64,000 bases of DNA from Arenicella xantha (GTDB lineage Bacteria; Pseudomonadota; Gammaproteobacteria; Arenicellales; Arenicellaceae), in NCBI RefSeq assembly GCF_003315245.1, contig NZ_QNRT01000007.1, forward strand, positions 43,299 through 107,298, given 5' to 3'. A program made the position numbers and the translations under genes. Positions 43,520 through 53,345 of this stretch are shown piece after piece. Positions within the stretch are counted from its first letter, which is position 1. Every line of letters starts with the position of its first letter. The notes beneath the pieces were generated by a model, which made no database searches, had not been told where the DNA came from, and saw only the letters and a program-made list of their open reading frames with translations.

Positions 43520-45157
43520 CTACCAGTCTACCTCTGGGCGAAAGCCTGAAGTAATCGGATAGCGTCGGTCACGACCAAACGCACGCTTAGTAATTCGCAC
43601 GCCAGGAGCCGCTTGGCGACGCTTGTATTCATTTCGGTCTACCATTCTGATCACTTGTGTCACGTATTCGCGCGCAAACCCTTTTGCGACGATTTCAGCA
43701 GGCGGACAGTCTTGTTCTACATAAAGCTCGAGAATCGGGTCTAATATTTCATACGGAGGCAGGCTATCAGAATCAATTTGATCCGGACGCAATTCAGCTG
43801 ATGGTTCACGCGTAATTACTCGCTCGGGTATTACTTGCGATACAGTATTACGATACTTAGCTAGTTCGTAAACCAACACCTTTGGCACGTCCTTAATAGC
43901 ATTGTAGCCGCCGACCATATCGCCATAAAGTGTGGCGTAACCGACTGACATTTCGCTTTTGTTGCCAGTAGTAAGCACCATTCGGCCAGTTTTGTTTGAA
44001 TAAGCCATCAGGGTAAGGCCACGGCAGCGGGCTTGAATATTTTCCTCAGTTGTATCCTGCTCTGTCCCCTCAAATACTGGCGCCAACTGCTGCATAAAAG
44101 CATCGTACATCGGCTCGATTGAAATCACATGGTACTGAATTCCCAGTGCTTTCGCCTCAGCATAAGCATCTTCTTTAGATATATCCGAGGTATACCTAAA
44201 TGGCATCATAATCACATCGACATTGTCAGCGCCAAGTGCGTCGACAGCAATGGTAGTGGTTAACGCCGAATCAATCCCGCCAGACAAGCCAATTACCACT
44301 CCTGAGAAACCGTTCTTTTGTACGTAGTCTCGAACGCCGAGCACTAAGGCATTGTAAATACTCGCCAACGGTTCAAGCTCGGGCTCCATTTCTGAGCCGG
44401 TCAAAGTCAACTCCGCCTGATCTCGAACCACCACAACGGAACTCAAGCCCTCCTCAAAGCTGGCCATTTGATGGATAACTGCACCGTTTTTGTCAGTCAC
44501 GAACGACGCACCGTCAAACACTAGTTCGTCTTGCCCACCAATTTGATTAACATAAACCACCGGTGTCTGTGTCGCATTCGCTCGCGCGCAAACTACCGCG
44601 CGCCGCTCAGGTATTTTATTAGAGTGATAAGGCGAACCGTTAATATTGATAATCACCTCGGCTCCCTCTGCCACGGCTGCTTCAATCGGCCCATCGTGCC
44701 AAATATCTTCACACACGGTCAGTCCCAAATTAATGCCCTTATATTCCACCACACAGGCGATTTCCCCCGGCTCAAAATAGCGTTTTTCATCAAACACACT
44801 ATAATTTGGCAACTTGATTTTGGCGTATTCAGCGTCAATACGACCGTCGCGAATTAACGCGCACATATTGTAAAGGCCCGCGGCAGTCTTTTTCGGATAC
44901 CCTACAATTAAATCAATTCCTTCTACCGTCTCACATAAACGCTGAAGTTGTTGCTGGACGCGGGTATTAAAGCCGGATCGTAACAACAGGTCTTCGGGCG
45001 GGTACCCGGTTAAAACCAACTCCGAGCAAACCATCAAATCACACGCTAATTCATCTCGTGCGCGGCGGGCAAAGTCGATAATGTGATCAACGTTCTGTTC
45101 AATGCCACCAACAGTTACGTTGATCTGTGCCAAGCCAATATTAATTTCACTGCTCAT
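43520..45157 (-). CDS. nadE: Glutamine-dependent NAD+ synthetase
   Basis: Amidates nicotinic acid adenine dinucleotide to NAD, taking ammonia from glutamine. The protein is about 545 residues. The N-terminal half is a carbon-nitrogen hydrolase domain with the triad in SELVLTGYPPEDLLLR (Glu), YAKIKLPNYSVFDEKRYF (Lys) and GLTVCEDIWH (Cys). The C-terminal half is the synthetase, with the ATP-binding GLSGGIDSALTTTIA loop and TTGNKSEMSVGYATLYGD. I chose the ATG at 45157; the frame is open to 45229 but the added residues are atypical for the family. Divergent from the FemAB-like gene. Confidence 0.96.
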   Translation of the reverse strand: MSSEINIGLAQINVTVGGIEQNVDHIIDFARRARDELACDLMVCSELVLTGYPPEDLLLRSGFNTRVQQQLQRLCETVEGIDLIVGYPKKTAAGLYNMCALIRDGRIDAEYAKIKLPNYSVFDEKRYFEPGEIACVVEYKGINLGLTVCEDIWHDGPIEAAVAEGAEVIININGSPYHSNKIPERRAVVCARANATQTPVVYVNQIGGQDELVFDGASFVTDKNGAVIHQMASFEEGLSSVVVVRDQAELTLTGSEMEPELEPLASIYNALVLGVRDYVQKNGFSGVVIGLSGGIDSALTTTIAVDALGADNVDVIMMPFRYTSDISKEDAYAEAKALGIQYHVISIEPMYDAFMQQLAPVFEGTEQDTTEENIQARCRGLTLMAYSNKTGRMVLTTGNKSEMSVGYATLYGDMVGGYNAIKDVPKVLVYELAKYRNTVSQVIPERVITREPSAELRPDQIDSDSLPPYEILDPILELYVEQDCPPAEIVAKGFAREYVTQVIRMVDRNEYKRRQAAPGVRITKRAFGRDRRYPITSGFRPEVDW

Positions 45158-45243
45158 ACGGTATCGTCGTCCTAAATTTATGGAAGCAGGCCGAACCAAA
45201 CGACCTGGTGAAAGTATATAGCGAACCATCGCATTAATCGATT

Positions 45244-46389
45244 ATGCATATTGAAGTACACTCGCAAATTTCCGAACTCGCAGCTCAACAATGGAATGCC
45301 ATGCTTCCCAGCAACAATCCATTCATGCGTCACGAATTTCTCGCTGGCTTGGAGCAAACCCACTGCGTTTGCCCTGAGACAGGGTGGCAACCTGCCCACA
45401 TCGCAGCCTATGCTGCCCCAGACCGCGCCCAACTACTTGGAGTGATGCCCTGCTACGTCAAATCACATTCGTATGGTGAGTACATCTTTGACTGGGCATG
45501 GGCTGATGCTTATCAACGCCACGGGCTTGAGTATTACCCCAAGCTAAGCAATGCCGTGCCGTTCACGCCTGCTACCGGAGAGCGCATTTTAACCGCTACC
45601 AGCGCCGATGCCTCGCAAGTCGAGCTAGCACTAATTGAGCATGCAATGGAACTGGTTACACAAACCAATTTATCAAGCTTTCATTCATTGTTTTGCACCT
45701 CGCAACAGGCGGCTAGATTCGCAGCGTCGGGCTTACTCTCGCGCCACAGCACACAATTTCATTGGCACAACGACCACTACGCTACATTCGATGACTTCCT
45801 CGCCAAGATGAGCTCCAAAAAACGCAAGAACATCAAGCGTGAACGACGTCGAGTTCAGGAAGCCGGAATTCAATACCGCTGGTTGACTGGTGCCGAACTA
45901 AGTGTCGAAACAGCGCACAAGATGTATCAATTTTACGCGCGCACCATTAACCACTACGGCGCACAATCGTATCTTAATCGCGAGTTTTTCGAATATCTAG
46001 CCAAGCATTTCTCGCAGCAAACATTATTTTTGTTCGCTGAGCACAATGACGTAATCGTAGCCGGAGGCTTGTATTTTCGCAGTGACGATACGCTATATGG
46101 TCGTTACTGGGGGGCAAATCAACAGTATCACAGCGTTCACTTTGAGACCTGCTATTACCAGGCCATTGATTGGTGCATCGAACACGGCTTTCAACGATTT
46201 GAAGCTGGCGCGCAAGGCGAACACAAACTTGCACGAGGACTTGAACCCGTCCTCACCTATTCAGCGCACTACTTAGGTGACCCAAGCTTTCAAAATGCCG
46301 TCAGCGACTTCCTCCAAACCGAGCAGCAACACATCGCCCACTACCAATCTGTAATGGCGTCCCATTCTCCATTTAAGGTAGAGTTATAG
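45244..46389 (+). CDS. FemAB-like GNAT protein (PF04339/DUF482 family)
   Basis: A 381-residue protein of the GNAT-like family once named DUF482 and sometimes called peptidoglycan biosynthesis protein. Features are QWNAMLPSNNPFMRHEFLAGLE at the start, YGEYIFDWAWADAYQRHGLEYYPKL, SSKKRKNIKRERRRVQEAGI in the middle, and RYWGANQQYHSVHFETCYYQAIDWCIEHG near the end. No membrane span or signal, so cytosolic. It lies 3 bp before aat with bpt behind, a common order in proteobacteria. Relatives of FemX/FemAB transfer amino acids from aminoacyl-tRNA; the pairing with two aminoacyl-tRNA-protein transferases is suggestive but not proof of that chemistry. Confidence 0.88.
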   Translation: MHIEVHSQISELAAQQWNAMLPSNNPFMRHEFLAGLEQTHCVCPETGWQPAHIAAYAAPDRAQLLGVMPCYVKSHSYGEYIFDWAWADAYQRHGLEYYPKLSNAVPFTPATGERILTATSADASQVELALIEHAMELVTQTNLSSFHSLFCTSQQAARFAASGLLSRHSTQFHWHNDHYATFDDFLAKMSSKKRKNIKRERRRVQEAGIQYRWLTGAELSVETAHKMYQFYARTINHYGAQSYLNREFFEYLAKHFSQQTLFLFAEHNDVIVAGGLYFRSDDTLYGRYWGANQQYHSVHFETCYYQAIDWCIEHGFQRFEAGAQGEHKLARGLEPVLTYSAHYLGDPSFQNAVSDFLQTEQQHIAHYQSVMASHSPFKVEL

Positions 46390-46392
46390 GCA

Positions 46393-47112
46393 ATGATTCA
46401 GTTTGTACAGTTTCCGGCACTTAATAATGCCAACGAAGATGGCTTGTTAGCGATGGGCGGTGATCTGTCGCGCGACACCTTGGTATCGGCCTATGCACAA
46501 GGAATCTTTCCATGGTTCAATCACGACCAACCCATTCTTTGGTGGTCGCCAGACCCGAGAATGGTGTTACAGCCGACACAATTTAAACTCTCAAGGAGTT
46601 TACGTAAGACCCTGAAACGAACACCATTTCGAGTCACCGTTAACACCGCCTTTGAGCAGGTTATCTCTGCTTGCGCACTACGCGGTATCGAAAGCCCAAA
46701 CGCCCCAATCGCCGACACATGGATAACCGAGTCAATGCATAATGCATACCTCGGGCTATTCGCCGAAGGCTACGCACACTCAATAGAGGTTTGGTTAGAC
46801 CAACGCTTAGTTGGTGGGCTTTATGGCGTAGCGCTTGGCGACGTATTTTTTGGTGAGAGTATGTTCAGCCGTGAATCCGACGCCTCGAAGGTCGGCCTAT
46901 TTTACCTCTGCCAATGGCTCAATCACCTTAATTTCAAGTTAATCGATTGCCAAGTAAGCAGCGCACACTTAATAAGTCTTGGCGCGCTTGAAATGTCTCG
47001 CACTGACTTTGTTGACGCCTTACAGTCGATTGACATCCAACGATCTAAGCCAAATTTTAGTAGCGGATTTGAGCGATTTGCCAATGAAAATGTTATAAAG
47101 CACTATGAGTAA
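46393..47112 (+). CDS. aat: Leucyl/phenylalanyl-tRNA--protein transferase
   Basis: Adds Leu or Phe to N-terminal Arg or Lys of proteins, making N-degrons for ClpAP. The 239-residue protein has the family signatures GLLAMGGDLSRDTLVSAYAQGIFPWF, ILWWSPDPRMVL, and GGLYGVALGDVFFGESMFSRESDASKVGL. Length is standard. It overlaps the following bpt gene by 8 bp, so both N-end-rule transferases are translationally coupled. Cytosolic. Confidence 0.97.
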   Translation: MIQFVQFPALNNANEDGLLAMGGDLSRDTLVSAYAQGIFPWFNHDQPILWWSPDPRMVLQPTQFKLSRSLRKTLKRTPFRVTVNTAFEQVISACALRGIESPNAPIADTWITESMHNAYLGLFAEGYAHSIEVWLDQRLVGGLYGVALGDVFFGESMFSRESDASKVGLFYLCQWLNHLNFKLIDCQVSSAHLISLGALEMSRTDFVDALQSIDIQRSKPNFSSGFERFANENVIKHYE

Positions 47113-47818
47113 CGCACACAACCCGATCCGACTATTCGAAACGGTGGTCGATGAATGCCCCTACATCGAGGGCAATAAAAGCGCTTCAATTCTGGTTGAT
47201 CCCGACCATCAAGTGGACAACGCACTGTTTACTATGCTTTCGCGGTCTGGATTTCGACGTAGCGGAGACATGCTTTACTCACCGAAGTGCCCAGATTGCA
47301 ACGCCTGCGTTTCGGTTCGAATTCCGGTTGCCCGATTTGTACCATCGCGTGGGCAAAAACGCGTCTGGCGTAAAAATACTGACCTCACTGTAACCATCGA
47401 AGATGTGACGTTCCAACAAGAGCATTTCGACCTCTATTTGAAATACCAACAGCACCGCCACCCAGATAGCAGCATGTGTGACGGCGACCCCGATAAATAT
47501 ATTGGCTTTATTGACTCGTATTTTTCGCGCTCCAAATTTCTGTGCTTTCGGCTCAACGAGGAATTGGTGGGGATCAGCGTGTTAGATCAATTTGATGGAG
47601 GCTTATCGGCGGTTTATACATTCTTTGACCCCGAGTTAAACCAGCGCAGCATTGGAACTTACGCAATCCTATATATGATCAAACTATGCCGCCTCAGAGA
47701 CATACCTTTCGTATATTTAGGCTACTGGATCGAAGACTCGGAGAAAATGAATTACAAACGTAAATTTAAACCCCTACAAGGTCATATTGACCGTCAATGG
47801 AAAGACCTCAGCCTATAG
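47105..47818 (+). CDS. bpt: Aspartate/glutamate leucyltransferase (bacterial Ate1-like)
   Basis: Attaches leucine from Leu-tRNA to N-terminal Asp or Glu, feeding the N-end-rule pathway. The 237-residue protein carries ECPYIEGNKSA near the start, YSPKCPDCNACVSVRIPVARF (cysteine cluster), KYQQHRHPDSSM, and the FVYLGYWIEDSEKMNYKRKFKP end that is typical of the family. It overlaps aat by 8 bp and is followed by infA, the usual order in many proteobacteria. Cytosolic. Confidence 0.95.
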   Translation: MSNAHNPIRLFETVVDECPYIEGNKSASILVDPDHQVDNALFTMLSRSGFRRSGDMLYSPKCPDCNACVSVRIPVARFVPSRGQKRVWRKNTDLTVTIEDVTFQQEHFDLYLKYQQHRHPDSSMCDGDPDKYIGFIDSYFSRSKFLCFRLNEELVGISVLDQFDGGLSAVYTFFDPELNQRSIGTYAILYMIKLCRLRDIPFVYLGYWIEDSEKMNYKRKFKPLQGHIDRQWKDLSL

Positions 47819-47978
47819 ATAAAACGCTAGCCATTGAAATCCATTACAAAGACTTTATTTATAGTCCCAGTTGGGGCATGATACCACCGATTTTGAACTG
47901 CCTAGTATTTAGCAAAAAAGGCAGCAAAAACCCAAAAACACGTATTAGCGTGTCATAACAAAGAGAATTAACCCAACT

Positions 47979-48200
47979 GTGGCAAAAGAAGACCAAATCG
48001 AAATGGAAGGCACCGTCATTGACGCACTTCCCAATACTGAATTCAAAGTAGAGCTAGAGAATGGCCATGTTGTGCATGCACACATCTCAGGCAAAATGCG
48101 CAAAAACTATATTCGCATACTACGAGGCGACCGCGTAACCGTGGAATTGACGCCTTACGACTTAACAAAAGGCCGAATCACTTACCGTAATCGTACCTAG
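47979..48200 (+). CDS. infA: Translation initiation factor IF-1
   Basis: A 73-residue single OB-fold protein that binds the ribosomal A site during initiation. The sequence [19 protein letters not shown], then [20 protein letters not shown] and the [20 protein letters not shown] block, is close to IF-1 from other gammaproteobacteria. Translation starts at a GTG at 47979. A 160-bp gap separates it from bpt, so it probably has its own promoter. Confidence 0.98.
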   Translation: MAKEDQIEMEGTVIDALPNTEFKVELENGHVVHAHISGKMRKNYIRILRGDRVTVELTPYDLTKGRITYRNRT

Positions 48201-48300
48201 TTACGCTTATCACAGCTCACTGATACCAGTAGCTGTGAACCGCGTTACCCCCTTGTATTGTGGCGCCTCAAGGACGCAGGCGAAATTATGATCTAAAACA

Positions 48301-48316
48301 CTGGATATTAAAACAG
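48301..48316. promoter_or_regulatory. SOS box (LexA operator) upstream of lexA
   Basis: CTGGATATTAAAACAG fits the CTG-N10-CAG consensus exactly and is extended symmetrically by ACA on one side and TGT on the other. It lies 20 bp before the lexA ATG, so LexA should repress its own gene, as is known for the family. Confidence 0.85.
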
Positions 48317-48336
48317 TGTGTTGCTAGACTCATGAC

Positions 48337-49011
48337 ATGAACACTCCTGAGCTAAAACCGCTAACTAAGCGGCAACAAGAAATATTCGATTTCGTCCTCG
48401 AACAGATGAGCGCCAATGGCGCGCCACCAACTCGCGTCGAAATTGCCGATCACTTTGGGTTTCGATCTCCCAACGCCGCTGAGGATCACTTAAAAGCCTT
48501 GGACAAAAAGGGCCACATCGAATTGAAATCCGGCACATCTAGAGGAATCTTTATTCGTGAAGATGCTCGCCCGGGAAATCAGTCACTGTATGAGCAGATT
48601 GAACTAACACCAAACGATGGATTAACACCGCCACTGGCCGTAATAGGCGATGTCGCCGCGGGAGCACCGATTTTTGCTACTCAACATGTACAACAGTATG
48701 TCAATGTTGACCAGAGCCTGTTTGCGGCATCTGCAGACTTTCTACTAAAGGTTCGCGGTGACAGCATGATAAACGCAGGGATATTTGAGAACGACCTACT
48801 CGCGATTAAAAAAGCCGACACCGCTCAGAACAATCAAATTGTGGTCGCACGAATTGATGACGATGTAACGGTAAAACGCTACTTTCGCCAAGGCACCTTA
48901 ATTTCACTCGTAGCCGAAAATGAAGACTACGACCCCATCGAAGTTAATCTACAGACTCAAAGCTTTGCAATAGAAGGCGTAGTGGTTGGCTTGATTAGAC
49001 GCAATTTTTGA
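48337..49011 (+). CDS. lexA: LexA repressor
   Basis: SOS-response repressor of 224 residues. The N-terminal winged helix contains LTKRQQEIFDFVLEQM, PTRVEIADHFGFRSPNAAEDHLKAL and GTSRGIFI. The autocleavage site is Ala108-Gly109 in AAGAP. The catalytic serine is Ser143 in VRGDSM and the lysine is Lys180 in VTVKRYF, 37 residues later as in E. coli. The linker between the domains is about 20 residues longer than in E. coli. A perfect SOS box precedes the gene. No SulA- or ImuA-like gene follows. Confidence 0.96.
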   Translation: MNTPELKPLTKRQQEIFDFVLEQMSANGAPPTRVEIADHFGFRSPNAAEDHLKALDKKGHIELKSGTSRGIFIREDARPGNQSLYEQIELTPNDGLTPPLAVIGDVAAGAPIFATQHVQQYVNVDQSLFAASADFLLKVRGDSMINAGIFENDLLAIKKADTAQNNQIVVARIDDDVTVKRYFRQGTLISLVAENEDYDPIEVNLQTQSFAIEGVVVGLIRRNF

Positions 49012-49322
49012 TCAAGCTTTAGACTGATCAATTAGGCGGTAACACGATAAGAATGGATCATCCCGCTGCGGGATTCGTAAATAGTCGTAGTCGAGAGAAT
49101 GACCGTATTCAAGAGGATAAAAAGGCGGGCTTACGACAAGGTCGCTCAAGCAGGATGCCAGCAACGGAAAAATGCCAAGATAAGTCTGCAGAGAAAAGGC
49201 CTACGGTAGATCAATAATTGAATACCGCCACCTATCTACTAGGCGCTCGCGCAAACATCTCTGTCTTAAAGAGCTCACGCTTCCAAAAAACTAGATAAAA
49301 GGCTACTGGTTCAGAAAAGCAA
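49012..49322. other. Intergenic stretch downstream of lexA
   Basis: About 310 bp between convergent lexA and the DUF1178 gene. Two hairpins are visible: TTGATCA/TGATCAA at 49008-49031, overlapping the lexA stop, and ATCCCG/CGGGAT near 49058-49072. A 54-codon frame at 49053-49217 is highly charged, lacks a clear ribosome site and resembles nothing I know. I see no RNA gene. Confidence 0.4.
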
Positions 49323-49775
49323 CTAGTTCAATTTCTTTTTATTAATTGGCTTTGGTGGGAGCGTCATCGAAGTAACGCCCTCTTCCGCTAACTGCTTCAA
49401 CTCTTCAACACTAGCAGTACCGCGAATATTTTCATCTTCACGCTCGCCCCTGTGTATGCTTAAAGCCTCTTCAGCAAAACGATTTCCAACGTCTTCGAAG
49501 TTTTTTTCAATAAACGTATGAACTCGTCCCAGCATGTCCTGCAACTGGGCAAATGCTTCTGCGGTACGGTCACCGGTAGCGACCTGCTGTTGTTGCGGCA
49601 CCGAGTTACTCTTGCGGCTCAACTTAGGAGCCGCAAGTTTCTTAGTCACTAATTCCGAGTCACAAAATGGGCACAAAATCATGCTGCTAGACTGCTGTGA
49701 TTCGAAATCACTAGCGTCTTTAAACCAGCCCTCAAAGGTATGGCTGGAGTCACAGATTAAATCGTATATAACCAT
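49323..49775 (-). CDS. DUF1178 family protein
   Basis: A 150-residue protein with the family pattern: MVIYDLICDSSHTFEGWFKDASDFE at the start, then a CPFC zinc-ribbon-like pair, and LAAPKLSRKS. DUF1178 proteins are common in proteobacteria and of unknown function; the paired cysteines suggest metal or nucleic-acid binding. It follows typA by 18 bp on the same strand and is probably cotranscribed with it. The lysine-rich tail (PPKPINKKKLN) is polar and has no export features. Confidence 0.88.
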   Translation of the reverse strand: MVIYDLICDSSHTFEGWFKDASDFESQQSSSMILCPFCDSELVTKKLAAPKLSRKSNSVPQQQQVATGDRTAEAFAQLQDMLGRVHTFIEKNFEDVGNRFAEEALSIHRGEREDENIRGTASVEELKQLAEEGVTSMTLPPKPINKKKLN

Positions 49776-49793
49776 ATTTACTCTCTGTCGAAA

Positions 49794-51611
49794 TTAATCG
49801 CGACTGGTTCCGCGGCTTGCACGCTTTCGCTCATTTTCCAGTAGAAAACGCTTACGAATACGAATGCTTTCTGGCGTTACCTCGACCAATTCATCGTCGT
49901 CAATAAACTCTAATGCTGACTCTAAGGTGTGCTTAATCGGCGGAACTAAGGCGATCGCATCATCCTTACCAGACGCACGAACGTTAGTTAACTGTTTGCC
50001 CTTTAACGGATTAACGGTTAAATCATTCTCACGAGAGTGAATCCCAACAACTTGGCCTTCGTACACCATTTGCGTTGGGCTGATCATCATTTTACCGCGA
50101 TCTTGCAGATTAAAAATCGCAAAACCAAGTGCTTTACCAGTGCCATTAGAGATCAATACACCGTTCTTACGCTGCCCATAGGCTTTGTTCTTTTTCGGCG
50201 CATATTTATCAAAGTTATGATAGATCAATCCAGAACCTGAGGTCAGCGTCATGAAATCAGTTTGAAAACCAATCAGTCCGCGAGACGGGATACTAAAATC
50301 GAGCCGAACTCGACCCTTGCCGTCTGGCATCATATTCACCAAATCACCACCACGCTCTTGTAGCGCTTGCATGACCGAGCCTTGATTCTCATCATCAATA
50401 TCAACCGTCAAACTCTCGAATGGTTCGTAAGTCTCGCCATCAATCTCTTTGTAGATAACTTCAGGGCGCGACACGGCAAGCTCAAAGCCCTCGCGTCGCA
50501 TGTTTTCAATGAGTACCGACAAATGCAATTCGCCACGACCAGAAACTCTAAATTTCTCTGGATCTTCGGTGTCATCGACACGAAGCGCGACATTATGTAG
50601 CAACTCCTTTTGAAGACGATCACGAATTTGACGCGAGGTAAGATACTTGCCTTCTTGACCCGCGTACGGTGATGTATTGACCTGAAAGGTCATGGTTACA
50701 GTCGGTTCATCAATGGTTAAAGGTGGTAACGCTACCACTGAATCTCGATCACAAATCGTATCCGAAATGAATAGCTGATCAATACCTGTGATCGCCACAA
50801 TATCGCCCGCTCGAGCTTCTGGAACTTCAATTCGCTCAAGCCCCTTAAAGCCAAACACTTTACCGATACGTCCGTTCTTAATTTTGCCTTCGACATCAAT
50901 CACTGAAACCGGAGAGTTTGTACTAACCGACCCCTGTTTAATACGTCCAATACCAATAATGCCCAGATAACTTGAATAATCAAGCTGTGACACCTGCATT
51001 TGGAAAGGCATATTTTCTTCAACTGGCGGCGGCGGAACATGGTCAACAATAGCTTGAAACAGTTGATCCATATTGTCGGTTAAAACGTCTGCGTCATCGG
51101 TGGCAAAACCGTTAATAGCAGATGCGTAAATAACAGGAAAATCCAACTGCTCATCAGTTGCACCTAACAAATCGAATAGCTCGAATGTTTGGTCTAATAC
51201 CCAATCAGGACGTGCACCTTCACGGTCGATTTTGTTGATCACAACAATCGGTTTAAGCTTATGCTCGAACGCCTTTTGAGTCACAAACCGAGTCTGTGGC
51301 ATAGGTCCATCAACCGCATCAACCAATAGAATTACCGAGTCGACCATCGACAGGATTCGTTCTACTTCACCGCCGAAATCAGCATGGCCTGGAGTATCGA
51401 CAATATTAATTCGATAATCTTTCCAAGTTAAAGCCGTTGGTTTTGCGAGAATAGTAATGCCCCGCTCCTTTTCGATGTCATTACTGTCCATCACTCGCTC
51501 AACGATCTCCGCGCGTTCGTCGAACGTGCCGGATTGCTGCAGAAGTTTGTCTACCAAGGTGGTCTTACCATGGTCAACGTGCGCGATAATCGCAATATTG
51601 CGTAGTTTCAT
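49794..51611 (-). CDS. typA: Ribosome-associated GTPase TypA/BipA
   Basis: A translational GTPase of 605 residues involved in 50S assembly, notably in the cold and under stress. Motifs are [15 protein letters not shown] (G1), GITI (G2), [13 protein letters not shown] (G3) and [15 protein letters not shown] (G4). EF-G-like domains follow ([24 protein letters not shown]), and the BipA-specific C-terminus ([23 protein letters not shown] and [11 protein letters not shown]) is complete. Cytosolic housekeeping protein, first gene of a unit with the DUF1178 gene. Confidence 0.97.
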   Translation of the reverse strand: MKLRNIAIIAHVDHGKTTLVDKLLQQSGTFDERAEIVERVMDSNDIEKERGITILAKPTALTWKDYRINIVDTPGHADFGGEVERILSMVDSVILLVDAVDGPMPQTRFVTQKAFEHKLKPIVVINKIDREGARPDWVLDQTFELFDLLGATDEQLDFPVIYASAINGFATDDADVLTDNMDQLFQAIVDHVPPPPVEENMPFQMQVSQLDYSSYLGIIGIGRIKQGSVSTNSPVSVIDVEGKIKNGRIGKVFGFKGLERIEVPEARAGDIVAITGIDQLFISDTICDRDSVVALPPLTIDEPTVTMTFQVNTSPYAGQEGKYLTSRQIRDRLQKELLHNVALRVDDTEDPEKFRVSGRGELHLSVLIENMRREGFELAVSRPEVIYKEIDGETYEPFESLTVDIDDENQGSVMQALQERGGDLVNMMPDGKGRVRLDFSIPSRGLIGFQTDFMTLTSGSGLIYHNFDKYAPKKNKAYGQRKNGVLISNGTGKALGFAIFNLQDRGKMMISPTQMVYEGQVVGIHSRENDLTVNPLKGKQLTNVRASGKDDAIALVPPIKHTLESALEFIDDDELVEVTPESIRIRKRFLLENERKRASRGTSRD

Positions 51612-51710
51612 TAGAAATATAAAAGCTGGTTACCCGAAATCAAAGCGCGATTATAGGGTAAAGCCTAGTAAATGCTAGCGTTTCTGACCAGTTTATTCAC
51701 CTACTAAGGC

Positions 51711-52835
51711 TTATCCGATGGTCTTTACTTCAATATCGTCTTTTGGAAAACGAATCGTAAACTGACAATACTCCCTCAGTTGGTTTTGAATTGAAATAAA
51801 ACCACCAACACTCTTTATCAATAAACGTAACTCTCCTAGGCTTTGATCCGTTTCTGATAATGAGAGCTGTTTGTTGGCGCTGTGGAAATCGGCATGAAAA
51901 ATTAACTTAATGGCGCTTTCGAGCAACATCGCATCCGCCTCCGCTTGATCGAGCAGTTTCAGCTCTACTGCGCGAGCGACAATTTCATCGCAATCAATAC
52001 CTTCGCCATCGTCGCGTACAGCAACGATATAATCGCTATCGGTTTCTTTTATCGCAACATGAACAGTCATAAACTCTGGCTTGCCAGACATAACACGCAC
52101 ATCCGGTGGCCTTCCGCCGTGCTGAACACTGTTTCGAACCATTTGCTCAACAATTTGCTCAACAATCATCGAAAGCGGGCTCGGTAATTGCGACGTGTCC
52201 GCGCCGGAAATCTTTAACTTCGCATGATGCCCAGTAAAGCTCGACTCTTCACGCACGACGTATTCAAGCAACTCTGAGAAATTTGTCGGTATCAATGGTA
52301 GCCCATCGGGTTCCGACAACACCGTAATCTCCTGCTGCCAATGTCGACGTAAACTCACACCAGCATACAACACATAAACAGCCAATCCTCCCGCCAAGAT
52401 CAAGCCTAAAGCAGATAGCGTCTGCAATAAACGAACCGAACGTGATTGGGCACGTGCAACTTTAGTCGCAAGCAACTCAAGCTTGGATTCGGCGGCTGCC
52501 AGCTGCCCCTCGCGTAACAGCACAAGCGTCGCTTGCATATCATAGAGATCTTGACCTAAAAAATCGTTAAGCGGTTGAGCATCAAACCCTAAACCGAGCA
52601 TTTCCTGTGGGCCACCACGCTCTAATGACTGCAGAATTTCGATCATTCGATTGAGCTGTGCGCCAGCAGCCGACGCAGGCACTCGAGCAGGTAATGACGC
52701 AACAGCAGACTTATACTCTGCTCCACGCAAGTTATCTTGCCGGAAGTAACCATGCACAAAGAAATAGCCGACCACGTAAACCACCAGCAGCGAGCTACCA
52801 ATCAAAAGTCGTCTTAATTTAGAATCGTGTTCCAA
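51711..52835 (-). CDS. Membrane protein with degenerate CheA-like ATPase domain
   Basis: A 374-residue protein starting at TTG. A first membrane span (residues about 8-26, LLIGSSLLVVYVVGYFFVHG) leads to a periplasmic helical region of about 110 residues, then a second span (about 137-157). The cytosolic part from about 185 has no HisKA domain or phospho-acceptor histidine region. It does carry CheA-like ATPase traces: EQMVRNSVQHGGRPP (N-box), VRDDGEGIDCDEIVARAVELKLLD (G1), and LIFHADFHSANK where CheA has its L-I-F-x-P-G-F-S-T loop. The G2-box glycines of CheA are replaced by SLSETDQSLGE. It may bind ATP without being a kinase. It is alone, with no response regulator nearby. Confidence 0.65.
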   Translation of the reverse strand: MEHDSKLRRLLIGSSLLVVYVVGYFFVHGYFRQDNLRGAEYKSAVASLPARVPASAAGAQLNRMIEILQSLERGGPQEMLGLGFDAQPLNDFLGQDLYDMQATLVLLREGQLAAAESKLELLATKVARAQSRSVRLLQTLSALGLILAGGLAVYVLYAGVSLRRHWQQEITVLSEPDGLPLIPTNFSELLEYVVREESSFTGHHAKLKISGADTSQLPSPLSMIVEQIVEQMVRNSVQHGGRPPDVRVMSGKPEFMTVHVAIKETDSDYIVAVRDDGEGIDCDEIVARAVELKLLDQAEADAMLLESAIKLIFHADFHSANKQLSLSETDQSLGELRLLIKSVGGFISIQNQLREYCQFTIRFPKDDIEVKTIG

Positions 52836-53075
52836 TGAAAAATATCCTACCCGACCGTTCCCCTCTCAAAACCCCGCTTGCAATTATTGCCACAAACGAA
52901 CCCAATGTTTATTGCCAATAGCGCACATTGCGAATTTAACCGCAAATACAAATATTAAAATAAATGCAGACTGGCACGACATCTCACTCCCCAGCGAGAT
53001 AGCCTTAAACTACTGACAACATATGCGGAGTCATCCTGACCCCAAAAACCATAACAGCTCAGTGCGAGCTTCTAG

Positions 53076-53345
53076 CTAATGAAAATAACTATTGGCTGGA
53101 ATGAGATCTAAAAAGTCATCCTCACTAAGCGTAACAAAAGTTGAACCAACCCATAGAGGCCGATATTCGGTGAATCCGATCTCCTGAGCAATAACATGGT
53201 CGCCATCATTTGCCGAAGTCGAGCACTCATCATTTACTTTGACAATTGGACTAACCACCAGCGCCGATGTAACGTCCGTTGATGTATCTTCAGTCACTAA
53301 CTCTTCAGTATCATGGAACTTCTTTAAGTTATTTCTTTGCTTCAT
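53076..53345 (-). CDS. Small uncharacterised protein (89 aa)
   Basis: I do not recognise this protein. It starts MKQRNNLKKFHDTEE, with a basic head, then turns acidic and threonine/serine-rich (SALVVSPIVKVNDEC), with one cysteine and an aromatic C-terminal part (EYRPLWVGSTFVTLSEDDFLD) ending in ANSYFH. No signal peptide or membrane span. The ATG at 53345 has a strong GAGGTG ribosome site 7 bases upstream, better evidence of translation than most small frames here; a GTG at 53351 is the alternative. It stands alone between the CheA-like gene and a long non-coding stretch. Confidence 0.6.
   Translation of the reverse strand: MKQRNNLKKFHDTEELVTEDTSTDVTSALVVSPIVKVNDECSTSANDGDHVIAQEIGFTEYRPLWVGSTFVTLSEDDFLDLIPANSYFH

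Noticed and set aside
49053..49217. 54-codon frame downstream of lexA as an SOS gene
   Set aside because: Very charged composition, no clear ribosome site and no similarity to SulA, ImuA or other known partners.
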